This document shows, one piece after another, positions 33,101 through 43,206 of a DNA stretch of 64,000 bases (its first letter is position 1; each line of letters opens with the position of its first letter). Location of the stretch: the NCBI GenBank assembly GCA_947561715.1, contig OX387204.1, positions 1,865,001 through 1,929,000 of the forward strand, read 5' to 3'. The notes under the pieces were generated by a model that was not told the origin of the DNA, did not search any database, and was given only the letters and a program-made list of their open reading frames with translations. The translations under genes were made by a program, and so were the position numbers. The stretch comes from Ascidia mentula (taxonomy: Eukaryota; Chordata; Ascidiacea; Phlebobranchia; Ascidiidae).

Positions 33101-35487
33101 GTTAAAAAGCTTATGCTATGAAGGTAGACCCAGCTTGTCTTGTAATTATTAACCTGGGCCTCGTAGAAAGTTTTCTATGTTGAGTATCACTCCAATTCCT
33201 CCAAGACTGATTACTCATATATTATTTTGGGGAATGATAGGTCGACTGTGGTATTTGCAACGGTTGCAGCCTGTGATTGCAGAGCTTGCAACGATATTTT
33301 ATTGTCAAAAAAACGATTTTCTCGCTATCATTGCGCAATGTTTTGTATAAACGAGTAAGTAAAACCTTTATGTAGATACTTAACACAAATATTTTTTAAA
33401 TGCAACGATATTTTATGACATTTTAAATTAAATTATATCATGTCTATGACTTTTACGTATAAACTGATATTTAAAATTTTCATGTAAGAAAAAGTTTTAA
33501 GATACTTGAAAGTAGGCTTCATTTATTGGTAAATTATATGACATGCATACTTTCGTAAGTTGCTGGGGAAACTGTTTCCATCCTGGATTCTGTATTTTAC
33601 TTGTTCCAAGTTTCCTTCCCGCGTGACGTCACATTTACACAATTTTTTTACCCTGCCGCTATAACCCCTGTAACATAACAGTGACTTAATTTATATCACC
33701 CTCCCTCTCTGTTTTCAGTGCATTTATATCAAACTAATGCCTTCTGATATTTTCCTTGTCATGAAAACCCTCTTAGCTGTTCTTAAAACCTAAAAATGAC
33801 TCTGAAATTATCTTCTGGTCACTTGCCTACACATCCAACGTCTAAATTTGTACTGAAGCATAAGCGAACACTAGTTCGTCGAGCGGCGCCTGACTCTGCA
33901 AGTTAGTCAACCGTAAAGCCCCGAAAAAGTGGGTAACTTCCATAGGGTTTAACCACACTTCTTGTTTCGCTCTAATGATGCCTCAAAATGATCCAGTCCT
34001 CCTTTCGTTTACCTTGCCATTGTAATTCTCACTGCATAATGTGAAATAATCCTGGTCTTATCGACGAAGCAAATTTTACGTAAATTGTTTTCGTGAAACG
34101 TAATGCCCTTTAAACGACAAGCGTGATTAATTGTTATCGAAACGACCTGTTTGGAAACCAATTACTTGTTGCTATGGAATATAAAAAGCGCGCTCGGTAA
34201 CACAATTAAAATTAGGCGAGATGAATCAAGGGTTTCAGAATACGCAGTAATATTTTATGCATTGGCATGATTGGCAGGATCGCCCCACTGGTTTCAGAAT
34301 ATTATGTTTTTGCTTTCACGGCTTGGCAGTTTTTCCGCCCCAGCGGTTTTGCAACTTCGGATAAAGAAATTTTTTTGTGTTTTGCGCCCGCCTGATGGGC
34401 ATCCGTCTGTGTCCATGGCAGCAATTTGGTACACAATGAGACGCACCCATGTAGTTATTTTGCACCGCAGTTAAAATCTATTTTGAAAGTTTCGTCAAAA
34501 TCACGACATTCAATTCATGGTTGACACAAATACTCATCGGAGAAGAAACCACTTTTTTGAACAGGGACAGGGCAATAGTATTTGCATGCAAGTAAAGGCA
34601 CAATAAAAGCAGAGGCGTGGGCAAAGAAAATGGAGGTTCATTTCATAGGCAACAAACGAAACTTTCACTTTTACAGACGCGGGCAGTGGAAATTTCATTT
34701 GCTTTACATTTTCATTTGCAAGTCAGAAGATAACTTTTGCAAATAAATTAAACTGGTATTTTGTGGCTTGTAAACCTATATACGAAGTCAAACAATAGCC
34801 TTATAATCTGGGTATTAGATCAGTAATAGTCAAAGGTCGACCCAATATATAGCTTGCTATTAAGTGTACCGCTCTGCCTTAAATCTTGCCACACCGTGAA
34901 GGTTATAGAGGTTATCCGTCTTGGGGTTTTGGACAAAAATTTCCCCTTCGATATTTAACAAATTAGCAGTAATTTTCTTTCGGCAAGACATCAAATGACG
35001 TTGTTTGTGGGCGGACTTTCATTATTTTGTTTCTGCTAGCAGATAAATTCATCAAGCACAAATGGGTTAAATTAGGGTGATTATGTTTATTACTTTTGAC
35101 ACAGCTTTGAATGCCCGTTGGGATGTAACAGGATTAATGCGTCTGTATAACCATTGAAACCATAAAACCACCGAAGGTCTAAAATACTCAAAGGCTTTCA
35201 AGTAAAGCAGGAATATATATGTTGAAATTTAAGGTTAGTAATGCATGCAATGTATACATAGGTAAGTTCCAACTACCATTGTCTAGATGTTAGTGATACT
35301 GGTTTCTCATAAAACCCGCAGCGGCGATAAAGTCAAGCTTTGGCAAATGAAGCACCACAGGACTACTTATTGCGAAGGCAACACATGTTATAGCGCAGCT
35401 TTGACTGTCCGTCTCCATAGTCTTAAAACATATCATGTTTGTTTCCACTTCGCGTGACGCTTTTTTCTTTACTTACAAAGAGTGACC
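33101..35487. other. Intergenic or intronic stretch, nothing recognised
   Basis: AT-rich, no exon-like open frame with splice signals. It could contain the undetected 5' exon(s) of the 32.6-kb membrane-protein gene. Confidence 0.4.
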
Positions 35488-36271
35488 TCAAAATCCTCCG
35501 ACAACTTCGCGGTACGAAGGGGGCGGTGCCTCCTCCGCGTTCAGGGGCCTCGTTGGGCGTTCGCGTTGCGGGGAAATCACCCTGGTGATGTCCCTGTTGT
35601 GGCACCTCGTGCTTCTGTTTGATTCCAAATTTTCCATCTGAAACCTTTCGGGGTAAAATGGTCTGTGGCGCCCCGCGTGAGGGTCCATGCCTCGCCGACT
35701 AAGTATGCTCTGGTACTGCCGCTTGGTGGCGATTTTCTTCCGACAGATGCAAAAGACGGTCGCTCCAAGGCAAAGAGACAGACACCCGAGGGGCAGCATT
35801 ATCTTTCCGATGTCTGCAAGGTTTAATTAATATATACTGTACGTTTTACGAAAACCCCACAAGCTTCTAGTGGTATATTTTTTTTTATATAGTTCGAGAA
35901 GAAATTGCCATTACATGGGCACCTGACTCGATAACCTCTAAGGTTTAAACAGCTCCGTGTCATTTATCGTTTGCATTTATTTTTCATTCACTGTTTGCAT
36001 ATCTTTCGTACAAAATATAAAATATTATATGTGTTGGGTATAACGTGCTAGTTTTACTGCCTCAATAGGCCTAATATGACACCACGCACATACTATTTTA
36101 TTACGAACTTAGGACAACTTTGGACACTGATATGATACTTACGCGTCGAAGGTGGGTCTGTAACAGTTACCAAAAACATGACACCACACACCACCATTGG
36201 AACTCCGCATGATACGAGAAAAGCAATGATAATCAAGATCCGAACAGTCCACCATGTCCTTTTTTTGTAAG
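35488..36271 (-). CDS. Two-pass membrane protein with PPxY tail; first exon not found
   Basis: Two exons are seen on the minus strand: 36271-36143 (after a TTATTATAG acceptor, ending at ACGC|GTAAGT) and 35813-35488 (after TTGCAG, ending with TGA). Phase agrees. The first encodes YKKRTWW and a hydrophobic segment (ILIIIAFLVSCGVPMVVCG); the second encodes another (KIMLPLGCLSLCLGATVFC), a basic RKKIATKR stop-transfer, a polar arginine-rich tail and a terminal APPPSYREVVGGF with a PPxY. Same layout as the neighbouring gene: two hydrophobic segments then a PY tail; possibly a tandem duplicate that has diverged. The coding start must lie upstream of 36271 and could not be found. Not assigned to a family. 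Confidence 0.55.
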
Positions 36272-38263
36272 CTATAATAAAAGAATAAAATCAGTTCTTG
36301 CATAATTCTTTTACATTTTTTTATCATTAGTGTGATGGTTGTAGTTATACTTATATATTTCTTTTATACATCAATATAGTACGAAATCGCGACGAAGGAA
36401 TGTTGTTTACCAATAATGATTCTATATTGCCGCGAAACCCTTCTTCAAAGAAACCAAATTTAGTGATGAATTTCTCTATGTGTTTGCCAATAAATTGTTT
36501 GGCGTTTAATCTCAAAGTCAAAAGGTTTCCGACAAATACCGTCGAGATCTTTGCGAAGTTCAGCAAACTCTTGGTTGGCGCTGACTGGCCGTGGGTCTTC
36601 CATTGGAACATCCATTTTCAATGTCGACTTTGCCTTGAATTGTGATGATTTATCTAATCCAGAATCAAAATTAACAGGGATGGTTAGAAATCGAAGTCAA
36701 GACATTTGCAAGATTCTTGTTTAAATGGAACAACCCGTTATTTCTGGAACAAATATGTGGGCTGAATAAGCCACGATAAAACGTGGCACTGTCCAAAACC
36801 AACGTGAACCACGATAAAACTTTAACAAGTAAATGAAGTTGAAAATGCTTAAAAATCTTTAAAATTTTTATTGATGTAAAATCGCGTGTTTTCAAAATTG
36901 CACAATGCGCTGTTCAGTGTCAATGAGTTCACCTGTAAGCTACATTATAAACCATATAAGCTTATACTCGCCTGTATATTACATCTTGATCCTATAAGCT
37001 TGGCCTGGATTATCTTCACTTGTCAGCTACCTTGTCTGCGCAACCTCTCAATAATTGCCTACCATTTTTTGGTTGACTGGTTTTGCGTTCATGCCCCACT
37101 GGTTCGACGCCACCGACTGAATACCACCACTGGAAGCAACAATGAGCACTCTTTGATACGAAACCACAGTTAATGTGAAAGTGGAGATGGGTGAGCAGCT
37201 TCAAACCCACACGAAAACACATTGCTGATATTTTGTTATATATGTTTTACTTAAAAAATATTTTTACTTACTGCTATGCAAATAAGGCTACCGTACGTCC
37301 TTATTTTGAAGGACATGTCTTCCTTTGTGAAACAAAATAATATGTACTCCGAGAACACTAAAATTACCTAGAAATCCTCCTTTTTGGTCCCGTCTATTTC
37401 ACTTTTCGTTTTATAGATCTCTTTTAATCATTAAAATGCAGTGTTCAGCGTTTTTGGACGATCCGTATGTCGTATGTTATAAATATAGACAGTATTGTGT
37501 TCATGCTGGACTTCAATACGCACAATGCCTGTTCCCCTTAATAAAATGAGAATACTGTAAAATCACTAGGCTACTAACAGTAATTCTACGTGAACATTCA
37601 GTTTTTTGTTAAAGGACGCGGTACTTTTTCTTTACTTGGGCTTATTATGGCAACAAAAGTGATATAATTAAAAAACGCCTAGGCCAAAAAACTATCCTCG
37701 TATTGAAGCCTGAATGCATAGCTGCTTATATTTTTTTGAAAATCTGTTTGACTTCTGAGTAAGATCTAAAAGATTTTTCCATTGTCACGACATGTTAATG
37801 ATTTTATTAGGACTGCCTATTTTTTATTATTTTTTATTTTTTTAATGAATAATTTAAGCAGGATCCCAGAAATAACTTTTCTTTTCAATTTAATATAACA
37901 GCTTGAATTACAAAAAAGTGTTCAAAACATCAACACGTTCTAGAATTCGAAGGACGCGCTTTGTTTGTTTTATCCAACTGAAGTGGAGTAGCGTTCACCT
38001 GACTAAGTTTGTGTAGCTTTAGGCCTTCTCTTATATTCTGTGTGATAAGGCGAGCCACCTATTCTACCTTTAGAGCAGCCAGTTAACAGCTTATTTCTTC
38101 GAAGAGCAAACATCATTTGGCCTAATTTAATTTTTTATTGTTTTTTGGAGTTGTAAGCTGTATGGCAAGAAAATTACATAGATGTGGTGATTTTGGCGAC
38201 ATAACTTATGTATAACATCTTGCAGTATAATAGGTTGTTTGTAACTGTTGTGTGCAAAAAGAA
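36272..38263. other. Intergenic region; should hold the 5' exon of the PY-tail gene
   Basis: AT-rich, no recognisable gene. The start of the leftward 36.2-kb gene and the promoter of the rightward CCDC34 gene must both lie here. A cag acceptor at 38225 precedes the CCDC34 start codon by 38 bp. Confidence 0.4.
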
Positions 38264-40200
38264 ATGAGTGGATCGTACTTGGATGGGGTGTCCCCAATAG
38301 TTTCGTCTGGAAAATATCGTTCAGACTTGTTCGACAGCGATTCAAATGACACATTTTCATCAGGATCATTGTTTTCTGAAGAGGGGGGGACTTTGCATTC
38401 TAGCAAACATGATGAACATATGTAGGTTATTGTCCTTTCTCCTTATTATTAGGCTGACTGACTCCAAAGAATGTTTGTAAATTGCAGGGTTAGCTGTAAT
38501 GTATTTGCCTACAATGTCATTAAGTATATTTTTTCTAGGCGTCTGACTCCATAACCCTTATCTTTTTATTGATGCCCATGCCTTTTTATTTTGCATATTT
38601 GTCGTTAATACCTGTTCAAGTTCTTTTTGTGCAAAATTAAATTAATAATTTCCATTTACTCCATAACAAACCAATGGATTGCAAGTATGTACAAGCATCC
38701 ATTTTAAATAATTACGCCAGTTTATTACAATAACAACTGTGATTTAGGATCCTTCCACCCAGACTGTCTTCAACATGTCATAAACAAAAGCCGTTGCTTG
38801 GGATTAAAAACACAAAGCCACATAAAACTGATACCAATACTCCCAACACTATTAAAATGAATGATCATGAAATAAGCATCTGGGAACAGTGGTTGATTCA
38901 CAAGTTGGAAGTGGAAAGGGAAAAAAGCAAAGTTAAGGTATGCAATGTAAATTAGAACTTTAATTTTAATTATAGGTAAGTTGTTATCCTCTTATTAAAA
39001 CTTTTTTCTTGTTAAAGAAAATTGAAGACAAACAAAAAAACGAAACAGAAAAAGAAGAAAAGTTAAAAAAGATGGAGCGACAGAAAAAGGCCCAAGAAAG
39101 ACATCAAGAATGGGTTGAGGAAAAGTTGTTAAAGGTACGCTGTCATATACCATCGTTAAAATGATCATGTTTATTTATTGTATTTTGCAGCTTAAACTAC
39201 AGAAAAAAGCCCATGAAAGGCAAGTAAAAATTAAGCAAGAACTTGAAACTGCAAAAAAGGAACAAATAAAATTAGAGGCAAAACAAAAGTACGAACATTG
39301 GAAGGATAAACATGATCAACTGGAAAAGGAAAACAAGTTAAAGGTTGGAAAAGCTGGTCTGAAACAAAATCTAAAGTATTTAACTTGTGCCAAAACAGGT
39401 TTAGAGTTTATTTTAGTATTTGACCATTTTTAATTCTAATCGTAAATCCCTATTAAAGGCTTTAAACAGCTCATGGCAGCTCTGTATAATGTTGCATTGC
39501 ACAATTAACAGCCTGCCAGAAAACTTTTGTTCAATCCAGTTTATTTTTGCATTACACTAACTTTTCTGTATTTATATATATTCATCTTGGTGTTTTTTTT
39601 TGTGCACTTGAACATCCCTAATCAAAATTTGATTTTGTTTCCATCATTCCAAGAAAAAGCATGCAAAGGAAAAGGAGCACAAACTGAGGGAAGAAAAGGA
39701 AAGGGAAAATGAGGAACATTACCAACGATGGTTGGAAAACAACAAGGAGAGGATAAACAGCTTGGGTACTTTCAAATATTATAACTTGAACCAAGAGTTT
39801 GTTTGAAACACTTCGTCTTTTTACAGTTTTACAAAAACAACTAAAGAATCCAACACCTACATATGTAAATCCAAACCCCTGGGTAGCACCAAGCCCCTTG
39901 AATAGCAAACCTTCCCCAAGAAGTCCACGTTCGGCGCAAATCCATGCAAGGTCACGCCCAAGGTCAGAGCAAGGACATCGCAGGCCCGAAACCCATTCCC
40001 CTATGAGGGTTGGCTCGGCGAAATCGCGAAAACCAACAGAAAGCAAGTTTGGAAAAGCTGAAACCCCTCTGCGCTTTGCTGGTATTAAGTCAAGGACAAA
40101 TAGTGGAAGAAAACCCGCAAAGGCCCCTGTTCCGTTGCAAGGTTCTTTGCGAAGCACTTACAGAATAAAGGACAACGCCTCTAGCAGACCGTGGCTATAG
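38264..40200 (+). CDS. CCDC34: Coiled-coil domain-containing protein 34 (CCDC34), 6 exons, 367 aa
   Basis: Exons: 38264-38421, 38748-38937, 39018-39134, 39191-39343, 39654-39765, 39827-40200; total 1104 nt, phases agree. Residues 1-95 are polar and low-complexity. The conserved region opens with SIWEQWLIHKLEVEREK (cf. TPWEEWFIGKE in human). It continues as a highly charged coiled coil whose exons each end in a tryptophan motif: HQEWVEEK, YEHWKDKH, YQRWLENN. After the coil comes NPNPWVAP, which parallels NPIPWKP of human CCDC34, then a basic Ser/Pro/Arg-rich tail ending in RPWL. In vertebrates the protein is needed for cilia and for sperm flagella; the biochemical role is not settled. The regular W spacing and one-module-per-exon layout suggest growth by duplication of an exon. 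Confidence in the family is high. Confidence 0.87.
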
Positions 40201-40632
40201 CGTTTTACCATTCATTTGCAAAGTTTAACTGATAATGAAAACAGTGTAAAACGTAATAGTTGCAACTAAGACGTTTCGAAGATAACCTTGTATTGCATTA
40301 TATATTTTTTAAGGCCCAGTATTTGTTGCATTAAAAAAAGGATTAATTTTTGAAAGCAAAACTGGTATTGCAAAAACTTGTCACATATGTACTTGTTATA
40401 GTGTTTGCCTTTGCCTAGAGAAATTAACAGCTTTTATCGTATATTGACGTGCATAAAATCTTTCTGTGTTGTTTTCCATGTATGCTGGGAAAAGAAAATG
40501 AGATATAAGCAAGGCTTATAATGCCTATCGCTACATAGTGATATGTTGTATTTATGCAAACAAACTTACTTTATTGTTGGTTGCTTCCCAGCAGACACAA
40601 GTACGTCGTATAGACGTCAAATTGTAGTCCCG

Positions 40633-40878
40633 ACCAGTGGTCGAAATCTGGTAAAGTTTTTGGTAGAAAGTGCAAATTCAAAAGACGTCGAAACCGGACT
40701 CTAATCAGACGTGGTTAGCTGGACGTCGTATTTACGTCCAAATATGTTCCTTTTTACCAATGGTCGAAATCTGGTACAGTTTTTGGTAGAAAGTGCAAAT
40801 TCAAAAGACGTCAAAACTTGACCCTAATCAGACGTGGTTAGCTGGACGTCCTATTAACGTCCAAATATGTTCGTTGCG
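40633..40878 (+). repeat. 123-bp tandem duplication in the transposon's left arm
   Basis: Two adjacent copies start at 40633 (ACCAGTGGTCGAAATCTGG) and 40756 (ACCAATGGTCGAAATCTGG). They share TTTTTGGTAGAAAGTGCAAA, AAAGACGTC and GTTAGCTGGACGTC at the same spacing and differ at scattered positions. Confidence 0.85.
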
Positions 40879-41091
40879 TCGATATTTGGTTGTAAATTCG
40901 CATCTAAAATACGCCTGTTCTTGCCTGACGACGTACATTTTTAGCCTGTACAAGGCGTCAAATAGCCCACGATGTTAAAGCTGAAAACAAGTTTAATAAA
41001 AAAAAAGAACGCAAAGAAAGGTTTGGAAGAATTTAGGCAGAGGTGCTTGGGCTGGAGGACGGGCGACCTCCTTTTCTCCCGGGCGCATGCT

Positions 41092-41459
41092 TCAGGTAAT
41101 CTCCCACATGGAATAATCAATTTCTTTTAGATCGGGATACAATTCCCTCACTGCTTCTGTAACAAAATATTTATAAAAGTAATTATCCAGATGTTTAGTA
41201 GCAAACAGTTCTTTAGGATAACATAATATCTTTTTCGTAATCATTTGTCCCCCCTGAAGCAACCCCAAGGCAGCAACAGGTAAACAACAAGTACAAACTA
41301 TATGTATCCTTCAGGAAGGGGACAGATAAATAATAAGACACAAGAAGCACACAAAACTCACCGAGTATACAACTTTAAATAATGGAGATTTGGTGAATGC
41401 TAGTTTTCCATGCCCTCCTTGCATGTTCATGTTTGTCATCAGAGCAGTCGTAAACATCC
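41092..41459 (-). pseudogene. Decayed exons, possibly DUF4806-like, inside the transposon
   Basis: Exon-like block 41459-41367 is bounded by TTTTTTAG and TCG|GTGAGT and is open as MFTTALMTNMNMQGGHGKL.. with KLAFTKSPLFKVVY. Block 41156-41092 follows TTGTTACAG and reads AVRELYPDLKEIDYSMWEIT then stop. The order (Gly/Lys-Ala-Phe, then a hydrophobic helix, then VREL-P---) recalls DUF4806, a domain found in transposon-associated proteins of invertebrates. The phases of the two blocks do not join as read, so either a junction is wrong or the gene is broken. This is a weak family call. Confidence 0.35.
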
Positions 41460-41583
41460 TAAAAAAGAAGATTACCATGGTGAAAAGTCTACTCCCCACA
41501 CACACTACTGTTACTTTTCAAGCAACACAATTTCAATACCTTTTTAACCTGTCACAAAAAAAATTTAAATTGTGATTACCTGT

Positions 41584-41958
41584 TCAAAATTTTATTAACT
41601 TTATTCCAGTGCACTTAGTTGAGGAGTCACTCTTGTAGTAGAAATCAATATCCATATCCATATCTGAACTAGCTTGACTGTCATCATCATGTGTATTTTC
41701 CTGTAATTCCACAGCGCGAACACGTTCATAAGACGTATCTTTTTCTGGCAAACAGTCACTATCACTTGACGATGGTGCAAACATAGCATCGACAGCTTTA
41801 TTTAATCTTCTATATCGCCTCCAATACGCCACGTTTAAGTGTACAGAAAGCGCAGGAAACTTCAACTGCAAGAATAACAGTAACGAGAAACGTCAATTCA
41901 AACTCACATGCGTCTTGCCAAGTTTCTGTGTCTCGTCTCTCCCTTTTCCGCATTCCAT
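41584..41958 (-). CDS. Transposon-borne acidic protein, 2 exons, 110 aa
   Basis: Exons (minus): 41958-41908 (CAT|GTGAGT) and 41865-41584 (after TTCTTGCAG), in phase 0. The product starts MECGKGRDETQKLGKTH, has a basic patch (YWRRYRRLNKAV), then a serine/aspartate-rich part (SSSDSD, DDDSQASSDMDMDIDFYY) and a stop. Basic-then-acidic short N-terminal proteins or exons are common in uncharacterised invertebrate DNA transposons. It lies between the inverted ends of the 2.3-kb element. It may be the first half of a longer protein continuing into 41459-41092, but the stop codon before the next donor argues against this in the present copy. Confidence 0.45.
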
Positions 41959-43125
41959 GCGATTTGCGCGGGAAATATTTTGCGTCAACGATTTTGTGCG
42001 CGGGTGGAAGAAGTCGGCGGCACGCCAAAAATAAATTCAAACTTGAGACAAGTCGGTGGGAAATGGCGAATACCACATCACGCATCTAACGATTTTCATC
42101 ATGACTGCGTCGATAACAAAGTGGGTAACAGCGGTAACAAGGGCCGGCGACTGCGTTTTGATAAATTTATTAAATTCGCAAAAATAAACACTGTGCGCCA
42201 CTAGCCTTTTTAAACATGCTGTAAGTCAGAAAATGTTGTTTGAAAAATCAATACATGACTTAATGTTGAAACTGGAAATGAACAAAATTAATGTCGATAA
42301 TCAATTAAGGTTTCTACGTCTTTGGACGTCGATAGCTAGTTTTAACTTGGCCGACGGAAAATGTACCAAAAATGGACTGTTTCGCGACGTACAGAAGATG
42401 AACAAATATTGACGTCCATAATCAGTTAGGACTTCAACGTCTATGTACGTCGATAAATAGTTCTTAAATGACTGACTAAAAAATATACCAAATTGAGACT
42501 GTTTTTGGACGTACTGTAAGTGACTAAATGCGAACGTCGATATTCGACGAGTAAATCTACGTCGTTGGACGTCGAAATTATGAAACTCTCTGACCGACGG
42601 AAAATTGTTGCTATTTAGACCGCCATACGACGTACAATAATGCCCGAAAATTGGACATGTCACTTTGGTCAGTATTTCTACCAAATATGTATGTCTAAAA
42701 GACGTAAAAACATGGACCCTAAATTTTGGTTTGAGATGTACTAATATTGGACGTCTGAATGAAGTAGTTATTTTGGAAAGGCGGGGACCGAAAATCAAAA
42801 TTGGTCGAATTGACGTCGTGACCGCATTTCGACTTCGATTCGACGTCGGTATGACGTCGTGTGTCTGCTGGGTTTCCTATCAAAGAAAATAAACATTCGA
42901 AATACAGGATGTTTCACACTGGCTTTTTTGCACATATTTTACACTTAGTTTAAAGATTATCACAAGTTATTTTAAGAAGGTTTAATAATAACCTACCCTG
43001 CATCTGGCATTGACGTTATCTGATTAATACTTGATAAGATTTTAACATTACGAAATTCGACGAAATAGTCCGTTTCGTTGGCTGTACTTTTCTTTATCTA
43101 CTGGTTTGGCGTCTCGAAGCATTTG

Positions 43126-43197
43126 TCCTCGTTAGTATAGTGGTGAGTATCCCCGCCTGTCACGCGGGAGACCGGGGTTCGATTCCCCGACGGGGAG
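43126..43197 (+). tRNA. tRNA-Asp (GTC)
   Basis: A full cloverleaf: acceptor TCCTCGT pairs with ACGGGGA (43190-43196, one G.U), D arm with TTAGTATAGTGGTGAGTA (A box), anticodon stem CCCGC/GCGGG with loop CTGTCAC and anticodon GTC at 43159-43161, T arm CCGGGGTTCGATTCCCCG (B box GGTTCGATTCC), discriminator G. No intron. It is a typical animal tRNA-Asp and should be functional. Confidence 0.97.
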
Positions 43198-43201
43198 CAT
43201 C

Positions 43202-43206
43202 TTTTT
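43202..43206 (+). terminator. RNA polymerase III terminator TTTTT
   Basis: A run of five T begins five bases after the tRNA-Asp gene, as expected for Pol III termination. Confidence 0.85.

Larger units (their letters stand above)
40587..42872. mobile_element. DNA transposon, 2.3 kb, CCCAGCAGACAC inverted ends and ACGTC-rich arms
   Basis: The left end CCCAGCAGACACAAG (from 40587) and the right end (reverse complement CCCAGCAGACACACG, ending 42872) are inverted repeats. Inside both ends are several hundred bp dense in GACGTC/ACGTC/ACGTCCA words, on the left including a 123-bp tandem duplication. Between the arms lie spliced-looking exons on the minus strand (41958-41092), probably remains of an element-encoded gene. 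No DDE-type transposase was recognised, so the element is either nonautonomous or decayed, or of a class I cannot name. Target-site duplication is unclear: flanks read ..TTGCTT and TTTCCT... Confidence 0.75.

Noticed and set aside
36143..36271. Joining exon 36271-36143 to 32997-32576 as one gene
   Set aside because: Phase would allow it, but exon 35813-35488 fits the same donor, supplies the second hydrophobic segment and has its own stop; kept as an open alternative only.
39618..40157. 179-codon minus-strand frame over the CCDC34 3' end
   Set aside because: It is the shadow of the Arg/Ser/Pro-rich CCDC34 tail read backward.
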